This document shows positions 27,060 to 34,495 of a stretch of DNA of 52,500 bases, piece by piece. The position numbers and the translations under genes were made by a program. Where the stretch lies: positions 1-52,500 of the forward strand of contig JADJFV010000032.1 of NCBI GenBank assembly GCA_016708435.1, given 5' to 3'. Positions within the stretch are counted from its first letter, which is position 1. Every line of letters begins with the position of its first letter. Under the pieces are notes generated by a model. That model made no database searches. It had not been told where the DNA came from and saw only the letters and a list, made by a program, of their open reading frames with translations. This DNA comes from Leptospiraceae bacterium (lineage in GTDB: Bacteria; Spirochaetota; Leptospiria; Leptospirales; Leptospiraceae).

Positions 27060-27708
27060 ACCCTTTAGACTTCAAGCAGTCAGCTATTTTTTTCTCTGCT
27101 TGCTCTTTGATGTATACAACTTTATGCGGCTCCAATTGCATTTGCAGAGCAATGGTTTTTAGTTTTTTATCCTCAAAGAAGAATCCATTTATAATGTATT
27201 TGCCTTTATCCGACAAATGCTTTATGCATTCAAAAATTTCTGCCAGTATTTCTGTGCGGAGAGTATAATTTTCTACATCTGATGATTCACAGGAAATATT
27301 TTCTACATCCTGCCCGTGCTCTATATTCTTATCTGAATAGAATCGGGTAATGAAATTTAAAAACCATCGATTCATAGTTGTATTCACAAAGGCACTGAGA
27401 GAGATTCTAACTCGCCTGTCTTCTCTATTCGAATTTTGACAAATTTTTTTTACGGCTAATACAGTTTCGCCGGTGACAGACAAAGCAATCTCTTCACAGG
27501 TGAGTGCATCAAATCGCATCGCTGCACATTTACGAAAGATAGAATAGAAAATGTATTTGTAAACTGACTCAGTAAAAATATAATTCCAATCTTCATTCTC
27601 TAAAATTCCATTCCAGCCCTTCCACCTGTCAACAGGCTTATTCGGAAAATTCGTTTTTGGAAAATTTCTATTGAAATCTATCTTCTTGCTAGAATTTGTG
27701 AATAACAT
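27052..27708 (-). CDS. RNA polymerase sigma-factor-like protein
   Basis: A 218-residue protein without signal peptide. The middle (YKYIFYSIFRKC to SAFVNTTMNRWFLNF) resembles the sigma-70 region 2 helices. The C-terminal 70 residues resemble region 4: EIFECIKHLSDKGKYIING, then FEDKKLKTIALQMQLEPHK and YIKEQAEKKIADCL, with the helix-turn-helix around TIALQMQLEPHKVV. It is divergent from textbook ECF factors, so the call is moderate. It heads an operon with a membrane protein, an M48-TPR lipoprotein, a caspase-like protein and a DUF1566 protein, which suggests it controls an envelope response and possibly its own operon. Confidence 0.6.
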   Translation of the reverse strand: MLFTNSSKKIDFNRNFPKTNFPNKPVDRWKGWNGILENEDWNYIFTESVYKYIFYSIFRKCAAMRFDALTCEEIALSVTGETVLAVKKICQNSNREDRRVRISLSAFVNTTMNRWFLNFITRFYSDKNIEHGQDVENISCESSDVENYTLRTEILAEIFECIKHLSDKGKYIINGFFFEDKKLKTIALQMQLEPHKVVYIKEQAEKKIADCLKSKGFD

Positions 27709-27937
27709 TTAATACTAATCCCGAATTGATTCATTGCCTATTTCTAGTGTAAACATTCTAAAACCAAAAGAAATATTTCAATAAAATATTAAACTCTAGA
27801 AACAGCATTCTCTAGTAAAATGATAATTTTTATTTTTTATCAGAGGAAGGGAATCTATAAAAAGAAGAAGAAAGGTTTCTGAAGATTTTGATTGGAATTA
27901 GTCCCTGTAGTATTTTTCAAAAAATACAATAATAAGA
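27709..27937. other. Intergenic stretch upstream of the sigma-like gene
   Basis: AT-rich sequence between the hpf terminator and the sigma-like gene. It must hold the promoter of the sigma-headed operon. I see no clear -35/-10 pair that stands out from the AT background. Confidence 0.35.
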
Positions 27938-27968
27938 ACCTTGAGGTTGCCCTTTGACAACCCAAGGT
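27938..27968 (-). terminator. Hairpin downstream of hpf
   Basis: Read on the minus strand, ACCTTGGGTTG pairs with CAACCTCAAGGT across a short loop (one bulge). TCTTATTATT and later a T run follow. It starts about 10 bases after the hpf stop, which fits a Rho-independent terminator of moderate strength. Confidence 0.5.
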
Positions 27969-27977
27969 AAAAAAAAT

Positions 27978-28265
27978 TTAATGCTTTGCGCGTTTGTCGT
28001 GGTGATGACTTAGTTGGTGCTCCAGTTTTTCTTCAATGCCATCGATGCAAGCATGAATCTCTTTGTCTGTATTGTGAGCATTAAAGTCTACTTTGTCAGC
28101 ATGCATATTAAAAACAGCTGTAATACTTCCATGCACTTTCTCAAAGCTCAATTCCGACTTGGTGACCTCATGGACATACTTCTTAAGTCTTCCTAGTTTG
28201 TCATTCGCGTATTCCTCAGTCGCTTCCGATCGGTCTAAATGTTTCCAAGTAAATTTTATTTTCAT
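27978..28265 (-). CDS. hpf: Ribosome hibernation-promoting factor, short HPF type
   Basis: This 95-residue protein has the HPF/YfiA fold pattern: MKIKFTWKHLDRSEATEEYANDKL in part, then KYVHEV, SELSFEKVHGSITAVFNMH and HNTDKEIHACIDGIEEKLEHQL, with a basic His/Lys tail. HPF binds the 30S decoding region and promotes inactive dimers or protects ribosomes in stationary phase. The length matches the short form without the C-terminal dimerisation domain. The ATG at 28265 is preceded by GAGGA. It is transcribed alone, with its own promoter and terminator. Confidence 0.85.
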   Translation of the reverse strand: MKIKFTWKHLDRSEATEEYANDKLGRLKKYVHEVTKSELSFEKVHGSITAVFNMHADKVDFNAHNTDKEIHACIDGIEEKLEHQLSHHHDKRAKH

Positions 28266-28283
28266 TCTATCTATCCTCGCTTT

Positions 28284-28314
28284 AATATGATTTTTCGAAA
28301 GCTTACAAGGTCAA
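28284..28314 (-). promoter_or_regulatory. Putative hpf promoter
   Basis: On the minus strand, TTGACC (28314-28309) and CATATT (28289-28284) are separated by 19 bases. They lie just upstream of the GAGGA site and ATG of hpf. The spacing is slightly long. Confidence 0.4.
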
Positions 28315-28472
28315 CAAAAAACACCGATAAAAAAACGATTAAAAATGATAGGGTCTACAATCCTATTGTGAATACTCTAAAACTATCGTATCTTTTATAG
28401 GTGCCGTCGCTATTTATCAGAGGGAATCTTTGCATATTTTACTTATTATGAAAACAGGTCGGTAAGGTTATA

Positions 28473-30518
28473 TCAGTAAAACTGAGGGTGAGAGAGAATT
28501 TTTTCATCCCAGGATGCTTGACTATTAACGTCCAATTCTTGCGGATAACGCGCATAACTCTTTTCTCGACGGGAAAGCCACTCAGAAGAGAGTAAATTCT
28601 TTTTTTCCAATTCAGATTCTGGCGCTTTCGAAAAAGCAATGGTTGTATCTGATTTAGGTCCTATTCCAATCCCTTTGCCTACCCAGAATCCAGCATGTAA
28701 TAGAGCAGACCGAACAGCGGTAGATGCCGAGTATGTGTAAAGCGTTGTAGTCTTTCCTGCTAAATTGCAATGATTAAATATACTTTGAAAAAATTCAGCC
28801 TTCCAAAGCGGCGAATCTGTTTTAAAAGAAAATGGATCGTAGAATATTAGATCGGGAATTTTTTGTGAGGAAAAAAGAACTGCAAAGTCACCAAAGATTA
28901 AATTCCAAGTAATGAGTCCGGAGTCTGATTGCCAGATACTTCTTTCTAAAAGTTTACGTGGTGCTTTGTGATAGAGATGAGGAAAGCGACCTGCATTTTT
29001 AATTGCAAGTTTCAAAGGGTCTAAGTCAGATTCAAAGCTAATTAAATGCATCGCACGGGGATTAGAAATGGACTCATGACAGACAATCGCCGCCATAGCA
29101 TTAGTAGCCGCTCCAAGTCCTACATCCCAAATAACGAATGGCTCAAGAGGTTCATCCACTCCGTCTTCAGGGTTACTCGTTGCTAACCGCTCAGAAAGAC
29201 TCGACTGATCTATATAAAGCTCTTTTGCTTCTACTATTGGATTACTTACAGAGTGCATTGTCTCTCCCGAACTACGCTGTCTTACACTCCAAAATCCTTT
29301 TTCATTTTCGATGATTTCATAATCTCCCAAACGTTTGCGTTTTTCTGCACGCGAAATCCCCCCTTGCCCCCCTTTACGAAAGGCGGATAAAGGGGGATTC
29401 CCATCTGTTTGTATCAATTCCTCTTTCTTAATTTTATAAAAAGAAGAAAATGTATTATCTAGAATTGCAGTGCGCATATCTGCCATTAGCCCATGATAGA
29501 ACTTTAAGTTATGAATCGCCATCAGTTGCCAACCAAGAATTTCATTTGATTTAGTTAAATGATGCAAATACGAGCGTGAATAACTAGCACAGCAAGGACA
29601 GCTACAATTTGGATCTAGAGAAGTGTCGTCTAATTTGTATATCCCCCTACGCATTTGTAATTTCCCAATACTTGTAAAAGCTACTCCACGTTGTGCCTGC
29701 TCTACTGGAAGAATACAATCAAACATATCGACTCCACGATGCACTGCTTCTAGTAAATCAATTGGCGTCCCTACGCCCATCAAATAGCGGGGTAAATTTT
29801 TAGGTAATAAAGAAGCGGATAATTCACAGAAATCATTTCTTTCTTCTTTGGTCTCTCCCACTGCAAGTCCACCGATGGCAAATCCGTCAAATGACAATTG
29901 GGTTAATGCATCCGCACTTTGTTTCCGTAAATCTTTAAAACAAGCCCCCTGCACTATTCCAAATAAAGCCTGTTTGGAATCTCCTCTAGCGGCTAAGCTT
30001 CGTTTTGCCCAACGGTATGTTAACTCCATAGCTGATTTTGCGAGCGCATATTCAACAGTAGACGGAACACATTGGTCTAATACCATCATTATATCCGAGT
30101 TGGTTGCTTTTTGTGTTTCAATACTTAGCTCTGGCGATAAGAGAATACTTCTTCCATCTATATAACTTCTAAAGACTGCGCCTTCTTCTTTTAGGCTTCT
30201 AGAATTAGGAAGACTGAATATTTGAAATCCGCCGGAGTCAGTTAATACAGGCATATCCCAATTCATAAACTTGTGTATACCACCGAATTTACGAAATACT
30301 TCTATGCCAGGTCTAAGTAGCAGATGATAGGTATTAGCCAGTAAGACACGCGAACCCATTGCTTTTAAGCTCTCTACATTTTGGGATTTCACAGTCGCCT
30401 GCGTTCCTACCGGCATAAAAATGGGAGTCTTTACTTCTCCATGCAGAGTAGTAAGTCTACCCGCACGAGCACGACTTCCGTCTGCTTCTTTCTCCAAAAT
30501 GAAATTTAATCGGGACAT
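28473..30518 (-). CDS. tgt: Queuine tRNA-ribosyltransferase fused to an MnmD-like methyltransferase
   Basis: This 681-residue protein is nearly twice the usual Tgt length. Residues 1-365 are a Tgt domain. It has Asp94 in DSGGFQ, the GGLAVGE loop, nucleophile-position Asp267 in VDMFDCILP, and zinc ligands C305-x-C307-x2-C310 with His336. The stretch normally reading TRNARNG is VEQAQRG here. Residues 374-388 (NPPLSAFRKGGQGGI) come from a palindromic DNA repeat. Residues 395-681 resemble the MnmD methyltransferase of MnmC: ETMHSVSNPIVEAKELY, a SAM loop DVGLGAATN (465-473), FYDPFSFKTDSPLW (about 559-572) and TYSASTAVRSALLHAGF. Tgt exchanges G34 for a queuosine precursor. MnmD methylates the U34 side chain, so both act at the wobble position. 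The Tgt identity is firm; its specificity is open. Confidence 0.85.
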   Translation of the reverse strand: MSRLNFILEKEADGSRARAGRLTTLHGEVKTPIFMPVGTQATVKSQNVESLKAMGSRVLLANTYHLLLRPGIEVFRKFGGIHKFMNWDMPVLTDSGGFQIFSLPNSRSLKEEGAVFRSYIDGRSILLSPELSIETQKATNSDIMMVLDQCVPSTVEYALAKSAMELTYRWAKRSLAARGDSKQALFGIVQGACFKDLRKQSADALTQLSFDGFAIGGLAVGETKEERNDFCELSASLLPKNLPRYLMGVGTPIDLLEAVHRGVDMFDCILPVEQAQRGVAFTSIGKLQMRRGIYKLDDTSLDPNCSCPCCASYSRSYLHHLTKSNEILGWQLMAIHNLKFYHGLMADMRTAILDNTFSSFYKIKKEELIQTDGNPPLSAFRKGGQGGISRAEKRKRLGDYEIIENEKGFWSVRQRSSGETMHSVSNPIVEAKELYIDQSSLSERLATSNPEDGVDEPLEPFVIWDVGLGAATNAMAAIVCHESISNPRAMHLISFESDLDPLKLAIKNAGRFPHLYHKAPRKLLERSIWQSDSGLITWNLIFGDFAVLFSSQKIPDLIFYDPFSFKTDSPLWKAEFFQSIFNHCNLAGKTTTLYTYSASTAVRSALLHAGFWVGKGIGIGPKSDTTIAFSKAPESELEKKNLLSSEWLSRREKSYARYPQELDVNSQASWDEKILSHPQFY
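29356..29401. repeat. Palindromic repeat, AATCCCCC family, inside the tgt fusion
   Basis: An imperfect palindrome begins AAATCCCCCCTTGCCCC and ends GGATAAAGGGGGATT. On the minus strand it is translated as NPPLSAFRKGGQGGI, in the linker between the Tgt and methyltransferase domains. Short palindromes giving NPPLS and KGGQGG peptides are widespread dispersed repeats. A degenerate relative (AAATCCCCC, then a TTGGCG and G run) lies at 46680-46712. Confidence 0.7.
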
Positions 30519-30603
30519 GAAGAAGATGTTTTAAACAGGGAGGCTATTTTCAATTCATTTAATCTTTTGCATTCGTTTTTAATAAACCAACAATAAAATC
30601 AGT

Positions 30604-30632
30604 TTGACTTAACTATAACCTTCCTTAATTAT
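30604..30632 (+). promoter_or_regulatory. Putative promoter of the SpoIIE-type phosphatase gene
   Basis: TTGACT (30604-30609) and AATTAT (30627-30632) are spaced 17 bases apart. They end about 18 bases before the ATG at 30651, in the divergent intergenic region with tgt. Confidence 0.45.
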
Positions 30633-30650
30633 ACAGAAAGATTTAGCACC

Positions 30651-31955
30651 ATGATGAATCCTGAAGAATTCCTACCCATATTAAAGGACTTAGAGCTTTT
30701 CTCTGAGACACCAGAAATTTCTCTATTAGAAATTGCGAATGCACTCCAGATAGAGAAATATACGAAAAACGAAAAAATCATTGAGCAAGGAGATCCTGGA
30801 ACTTGTCTTTATATTGTTTATTCAGGTCGAGTCTTTGTTCACTTCGGTGAGCATAAAGTAGCAGAGATCGGAGAAAGGCAAACCTTCGGCGAATTCTCTC
30901 TTTTGAACTCTGAGCCTAGAAATGCATCTATCAGTGCTCTTGTAGATTGCATATTGTTAAAATTAGAGCAAGTGGACTTCTATCGAATTTTAGGAAGTAA
31001 TAATCAATTCATGCGGGGAATCATCCGTATCCTCATTCGCAGGCTCGGAGAACAAAACAATGAACTCATTCAAACACTAAAGCGAAGAGAGGCAGAGCTT
31101 ACTCGTTTAGTTGCCGAAAGAACAGCAGAATTAGAAAAGTCTTATGATGAAATCGTAAAGCAGAAATTGGAAATAGAAGAAAAGAATCAGAACATAACAG
31201 AGAGTATCCTCTATGCTCATAATATTCAACTCTCTATTCTTCCGAGTGAAGATTTAATCAAGTCAGCACTTCCCAATTCCTTTATTTATTTTAAACCAAG
31301 AGATGTTGTGAGTGGAGATTTTTATTGGTTCTATGAATTTAAAGATGCAAATGAAGAAAAAATAGTAATCGCTGCAATTGATTGCACCGGTCACGGTGTC
31401 CCGGGTGCACTCATGTCTATGATTGGAAATGGTCTTCTAAATGATATAGTAAAGGTTCGTAAAATTTTAGACCCCGGATTAATCTTAAACGAACTACACA
31501 AAGGAGTCCGCATTGCTCTCAATCAAGATCATACTGATATCAGAGATGGTATGGATATGGCGTTATGCGTCATAGATCAAACCAATGCAAAGCTACAATT
31601 TGCCGGCGCAATGAATTCCATTTTTTATATCCAAGACAATACATTAAATGAGATCAAAGGAAACAGAAAATCAATCGGCGGAACACAAAGCGAGGAAGTG
31701 AGAGTATTCTCGACCAACACAATTGCTATTGATAAAACTACTTCGTTTTATATTTGCTCGGATGGATACTTTCATCAATTCGGTGGAGAATTTAACAAAA
31801 AGTTTTCCACTAAAAAATTCAAAGAATTACTTTTAGAAATTCATTCACTCGAAATGTCCGAACAAAAAACAAAACTCCAGGATACAATGGATACCTGGAT
31901 TGGTCAGTCCAATCAAATAGACGACATGCTCGTGATTGGTGTAAAGATAGGATAG
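30651..31955 (+). CDS. cNMP-binding SpoIIE/PP2C-type serine phosphatase
   Basis: A cyclic-nucleotide-binding domain fills about residues 20-130 (IIEQGDPGTCLYIVYSGRVF, then FGEFSLLNSEPRNASISAL). A coiled coil follows at about 140-190. A SpoIIE-type PP2C phosphatase domain fills about 205-434: RDVVSGDFYWF, IDCTGHGVPGALMSMIGN and DGMDMALCVID carry the metal-binding Asp residues. Such proteins dephosphorylate anti-sigma-factor antagonists in partner-switching pathways. The N-terminal domain would make activity depend on cAMP or cGMP. The class III cyclase at 44790 is a plausible source, although not adjacent. The gene is monocistronic, between divergent tgt and a convergent gene whose stop codon lies 12 bases away. 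Confidence 0.85.
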   Translation: MMNPEEFLPILKDLELFSETPEISLLEIANALQIEKYTKNEKIIEQGDPGTCLYIVYSGRVFVHFGEHKVAEIGERQTFGEFSLLNSEPRNASISALVDCILLKLEQVDFYRILGSNNQFMRGIIRILIRRLGEQNNELIQTLKRREAELTRLVAERTAELEKSYDEIVKQKLEIEEKNQNITESILYAHNIQLSILPSEDLIKSALPNSFIYFKPRDVVSGDFYWFYEFKDANEEKIVIAAIDCTGHGVPGALMSMIGNGLLNDIVKVRKILDPGLILNELHKGVRIALNQDHTDIRDGMDMALCVIDQTNAKLQFAGAMNSIFYIQDNTLNEIKGNRKSIGGTQSEEVRVFSTNTIAIDKTTSFYICSDGYFHQFGGEFNKKFSTKKFKELLLEIHSLEMSEQKTKLQDTMDTWIGQSNQIDDMLVIGVKIG

Positions 31956-31980
31956 TCCCTTAGAGACTATCTTTTCTTTT
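31951..31980 (+). terminator. Terminator overlapping two convergent gene ends
   Basis: GATAGTC and GACTATC form a perfect 7-base stem with a 7-base loop, followed by TTTTCTTTT. The stem contains the stop of the phosphatase gene, and the T tract lies within the last codons of the convergent membrane-protein gene. Confidence 0.6.
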
Positions 31981-32596
31981 GTGTCGGATACTTTGGCTTA
32001 GCCGTTTCTTTGGGTTTAATTTGAATCGGTTTGTAGGTAGTGACATTTTTAGCTGTAGTTCCTTTATTGCTTAAATAGTAAGAGAATACAAAGGTAGCGA
32101 TAGTAGGAATCCATACCCATAGCATTTCTGGAATAATTGCTCCCCATGCACTATTGAGTCCTTTGCGAAATCCTTTGTGTGAAGAAACTCCTGTAGTGTA
32201 AGAAGTAAAAAGAGTAATCGGGGACATATATCTTTCCTCATCAAAAGGACAGAACACACAGACACCGTAAGTCGCATCTGTTAATAAATCTAATCCTATA
32301 TGAGAAATCGATGCAAGAAAAAAGATAAGCATTAGAAGTAGAGTTTGTCCGAATGATTTTACAACCGACAAGAATAAAGCAGAAAAGAAGGCTCCTGTTA
32401 TCGCTGCAAAGAAAATAGAATGCGTTATTCCCCGATGATTAAACATACCAGATCCGCGATCATCAAATATAAAATCCATATCTGGCAGAATCGAAGCCAC
32501 AAAAATCAAAATGAAAACTGTGAACTTTGTTTTCTTATCTCTCCATAAAAAAGACAAGAGAGATGCAAAAAAACCATGTGTAATAAATAACGCCAT
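31967..32596 (-). CDS. YdjM/DUF457-type membrane-bound metal-dependent hydrolase
   Basis: The 209-residue protein has about four membrane segments. It shows the conserved polar motifs of the LexA-binding inner-membrane hydrolase (YdjM, DUF457) family: an early THGFFAS, LPDMDFIFDD, FNHRGITHSIFF and SHIGLDLLTD. These Asp and His residues probably bind a metal. The substrate is unknown in most members. A Lys/Thr/Pro-rich tail follows the last membrane segment. Its ATG at 32596 lies 11 bases after the stop of the hydrolase gene upstream, so the two form one transcript. Confidence 0.8.
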   Translation of the reverse strand: MALFITHGFFASLLSFLWRDKKTKFTVFILIFVASILPDMDFIFDDRGSGMFNHRGITHSIFFAAITGAFFSALFLSVVKSFGQTLLLMLIFFLASISHIGLDLLTDATYGVCVFCPFDEERYMSPITLFTSYTTGVSSHKGFRKGLNSAWGAIIPEMLWVWIPTIATFVFSYYLSNKGTTAKNVTTYKPIQIKPKETAKPKYPTQKKR

Positions 32597-32606
32597 TCTT
32601 TTTACC

Positions 32607-34451
32607 CTATAAATCCCTGATCCATTCGTCAGCTTGTTTTGTTATACTTTGAACAGTTTCATGGTGGAAGATAATACCAAGATGCCCCTGATCAAATCTT
32701 GCTACTTTTTTGTTCTTCGGCTTTGGTAAGTTTAAAACATCTTCTATTGTCTCTGCCGGAACTATCTTATCTAAATTTCCAATTACAGAGAATATCGGCA
32801 ATTCGAAATTATCCTGTTGCTCTTGTGTGTAATTTATATTTCCATCATAAGACCAGAAGCTCTTATCATGTCCTAGCTGTGAGCGCAAGAACTGTAACAA
32901 TACCTTGATTGATTCTTCGCAGAAAACATCTTCCACAAAGAAATACCACTCAGGAGGGGTAATTTGCTTGTAGCCGATAAAGTCATTTAGGTTTACAATC
33001 TGAGAACTCACTGAAAAAGAAAACTGTCTGAGGGAGGAGTGAAAATTCAAAATGAATCGAAAGAATTTATTTAAGTCAATCGAATTGACCGCACTGTGAA
33101 CCGGAAAGGATACAAGATTAAACAGTGTATCATAAATTGCTTTGTTCGAAATCAGTTTTACACCACTCTTAATCATGTCGAGTCCAAGAATTTGTGATTC
33201 CAGGTTCATGTAATTGGGAGAAGTAATCGAAACAATTCCTGCAATGTGCTCGTAGGGGTCAGGAAGATTAGATTTACCAGGAAGTTGTTTTAACTTTTCA
33301 TAAGCACCTGTATAAAAACGAGGAATCATCCCGCCCATGCTATGCCCCATGACTACAATTTTCTTTCCGGGATAACGATTTGATAACCAATTCAAAACAG
33401 CAGGAAAATCATCCTGAATATAATCATCGAGAGTCCAAGTCTTATTAACCACATCTTTCGGAATTGTATGCTTGGATCTGCCTCGCATATCCATGGCAAA
33501 TACCCTGTAGCCGAATTCTAATGCCATCTCGCGAGCCAGTTTGTCCATCACGGATCTTCTACAGAAGAATCCGGGTATCATCAAAATGATTTTGTCTGTA
33601 TCATTTAAGTTTTCACGAGCAAAATGCTTAAGGCTAACAGAGTATCCCCCCGCAGTCGGAACAATATAACTTGCATCCAAACGATACATCACATTGTATT
33701 TATGTGAGTGCGCAATAATGGAAGTAACCGGATCTTTTTGAATCTTTTGAACTGTATACAGCAGATGGTGAATCGAAGAAGTCGTATCTGATTTTTCAAT
33801 ATTTTTTCTTGCAAAATAATGATCGCCATTATTGTCAACGTCACGCGCAACAACATATTCGATCACATCGAAAAGTGTATGAAGCTGCATTGTAATTTCT
33901 TGCTTTTGCGCTTCCGTTAGTTTTTCTTTTCGAATTCCCCAAAGAATTCCAATTGGATTTTCTTTTACGATTAATGGTATCCCCACCGAATAACGCATAG
34001 TAGACGTTAAGAGAGACCGCAAGCTCGGATGGATTTTAGAATCTCTTAGATTTATGATTTCTACATCGGGTCTCTTCGCATGACTAAAAGAAAGAATCGC
34101 TTTTTGAATAATGCGAGCCGAGTCGTTTCCTTCATCAAAGATAGAAATCGGTTTTGTCTTAGTCATAAATTCATCAATATCTTTCGAAGATCTCTTACCG
34201 ATCATTTCCTTCATTTTAAAATGTGTTGCCGTTGCTACGATCTTTAACTCGGTTCCATCAATTACTTCAAAAATCGCATGATCAAACATATGTTTATCAT
34301 CAGAAAAAACAAGACCTACCATTTTGTTTACAAAGGAGGACCAGACTTTTTCCATAAATTTGTAAATTGGTTCGCTTACAGGATAAATATAAATATCCTC
34401 AGGCTTCACCATTAACCCATTTCCAATATCTGTATTATTAAACTTAGTCAT
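32607..34451 (-). CDS. GAF-domain alpha/beta hydrolase
   Basis: Residues 1-205 look like a GAF-type sensor domain: VGLVFSDDKHMFDHAIF, MRYSVGIPLIVKENPIGILW and a long helix. Residues 265-614 are an alpha/beta hydrolase. It has the oxyanion-side MIPGFF, the nucleophile elbow GHSMGG, an Asp in VIGNLDKIVPAE and a His in FDQGHLGIIFHHE. MDMRGRSKH is typical of lipase or esterase members. The product lacks a signal peptide, so it is predicted cytoplasmic. A ligand-controlled lipase or esterase is likely, but the substrate is unknown. It is followed closely by the YdjM-like gene. Confidence 0.75.
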   Translation of the reverse strand: MTKFNNTDIGNGLMVKPEDIYIYPVSEPIYKFMEKVWSSFVNKMVGLVFSDDKHMFDHAIFEVIDGTELKIVATATHFKMKEMIGKRSSKDIDEFMTKTKPISIFDEGNDSARIIQKAILSFSHAKRPDVEIINLRDSKIHPSLRSLLTSTMRYSVGIPLIVKENPIGILWGIRKEKLTEAQKQEITMQLHTLFDVIEYVVARDVDNNGDHYFARKNIEKSDTTSSIHHLLYTVQKIQKDPVTSIIAHSHKYNVMYRLDASYIVPTAGGYSVSLKHFARENLNDTDKIILMIPGFFCRRSVMDKLAREMALEFGYRVFAMDMRGRSKHTIPKDVVNKTWTLDDYIQDDFPAVLNWLSNRYPGKKIVVMGHSMGGMIPRFYTGAYEKLKQLPGKSNLPDPYEHIAGIVSITSPNYMNLESQILGLDMIKSGVKLISNKAIYDTLFNLVSFPVHSAVNSIDLNKFFRFILNFHSSLRQFSFSVSSQIVNLNDFIGYKQITPPEWYFFVEDVFCEESIKVLLQFLRSQLGHDKSFWSYDGNINYTQEQQDNFELPIFSVIGNLDKIVPAETIEDVLNLPKPKNKKVARFDQGHLGIIFHHETVQSITKQADEWIRDL

Positions 34452-34495
34452 TCAAACATCCATAAGGTTATTATTTTCAAAAAATCCAGTTTCGC

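Noticed and set aside
22226..27708. Integrated phage or transposon as the source of the sigma-headed operon
   Set aside because: No integrase, transposase, attachment repeats or tRNA boundary was found on either side.
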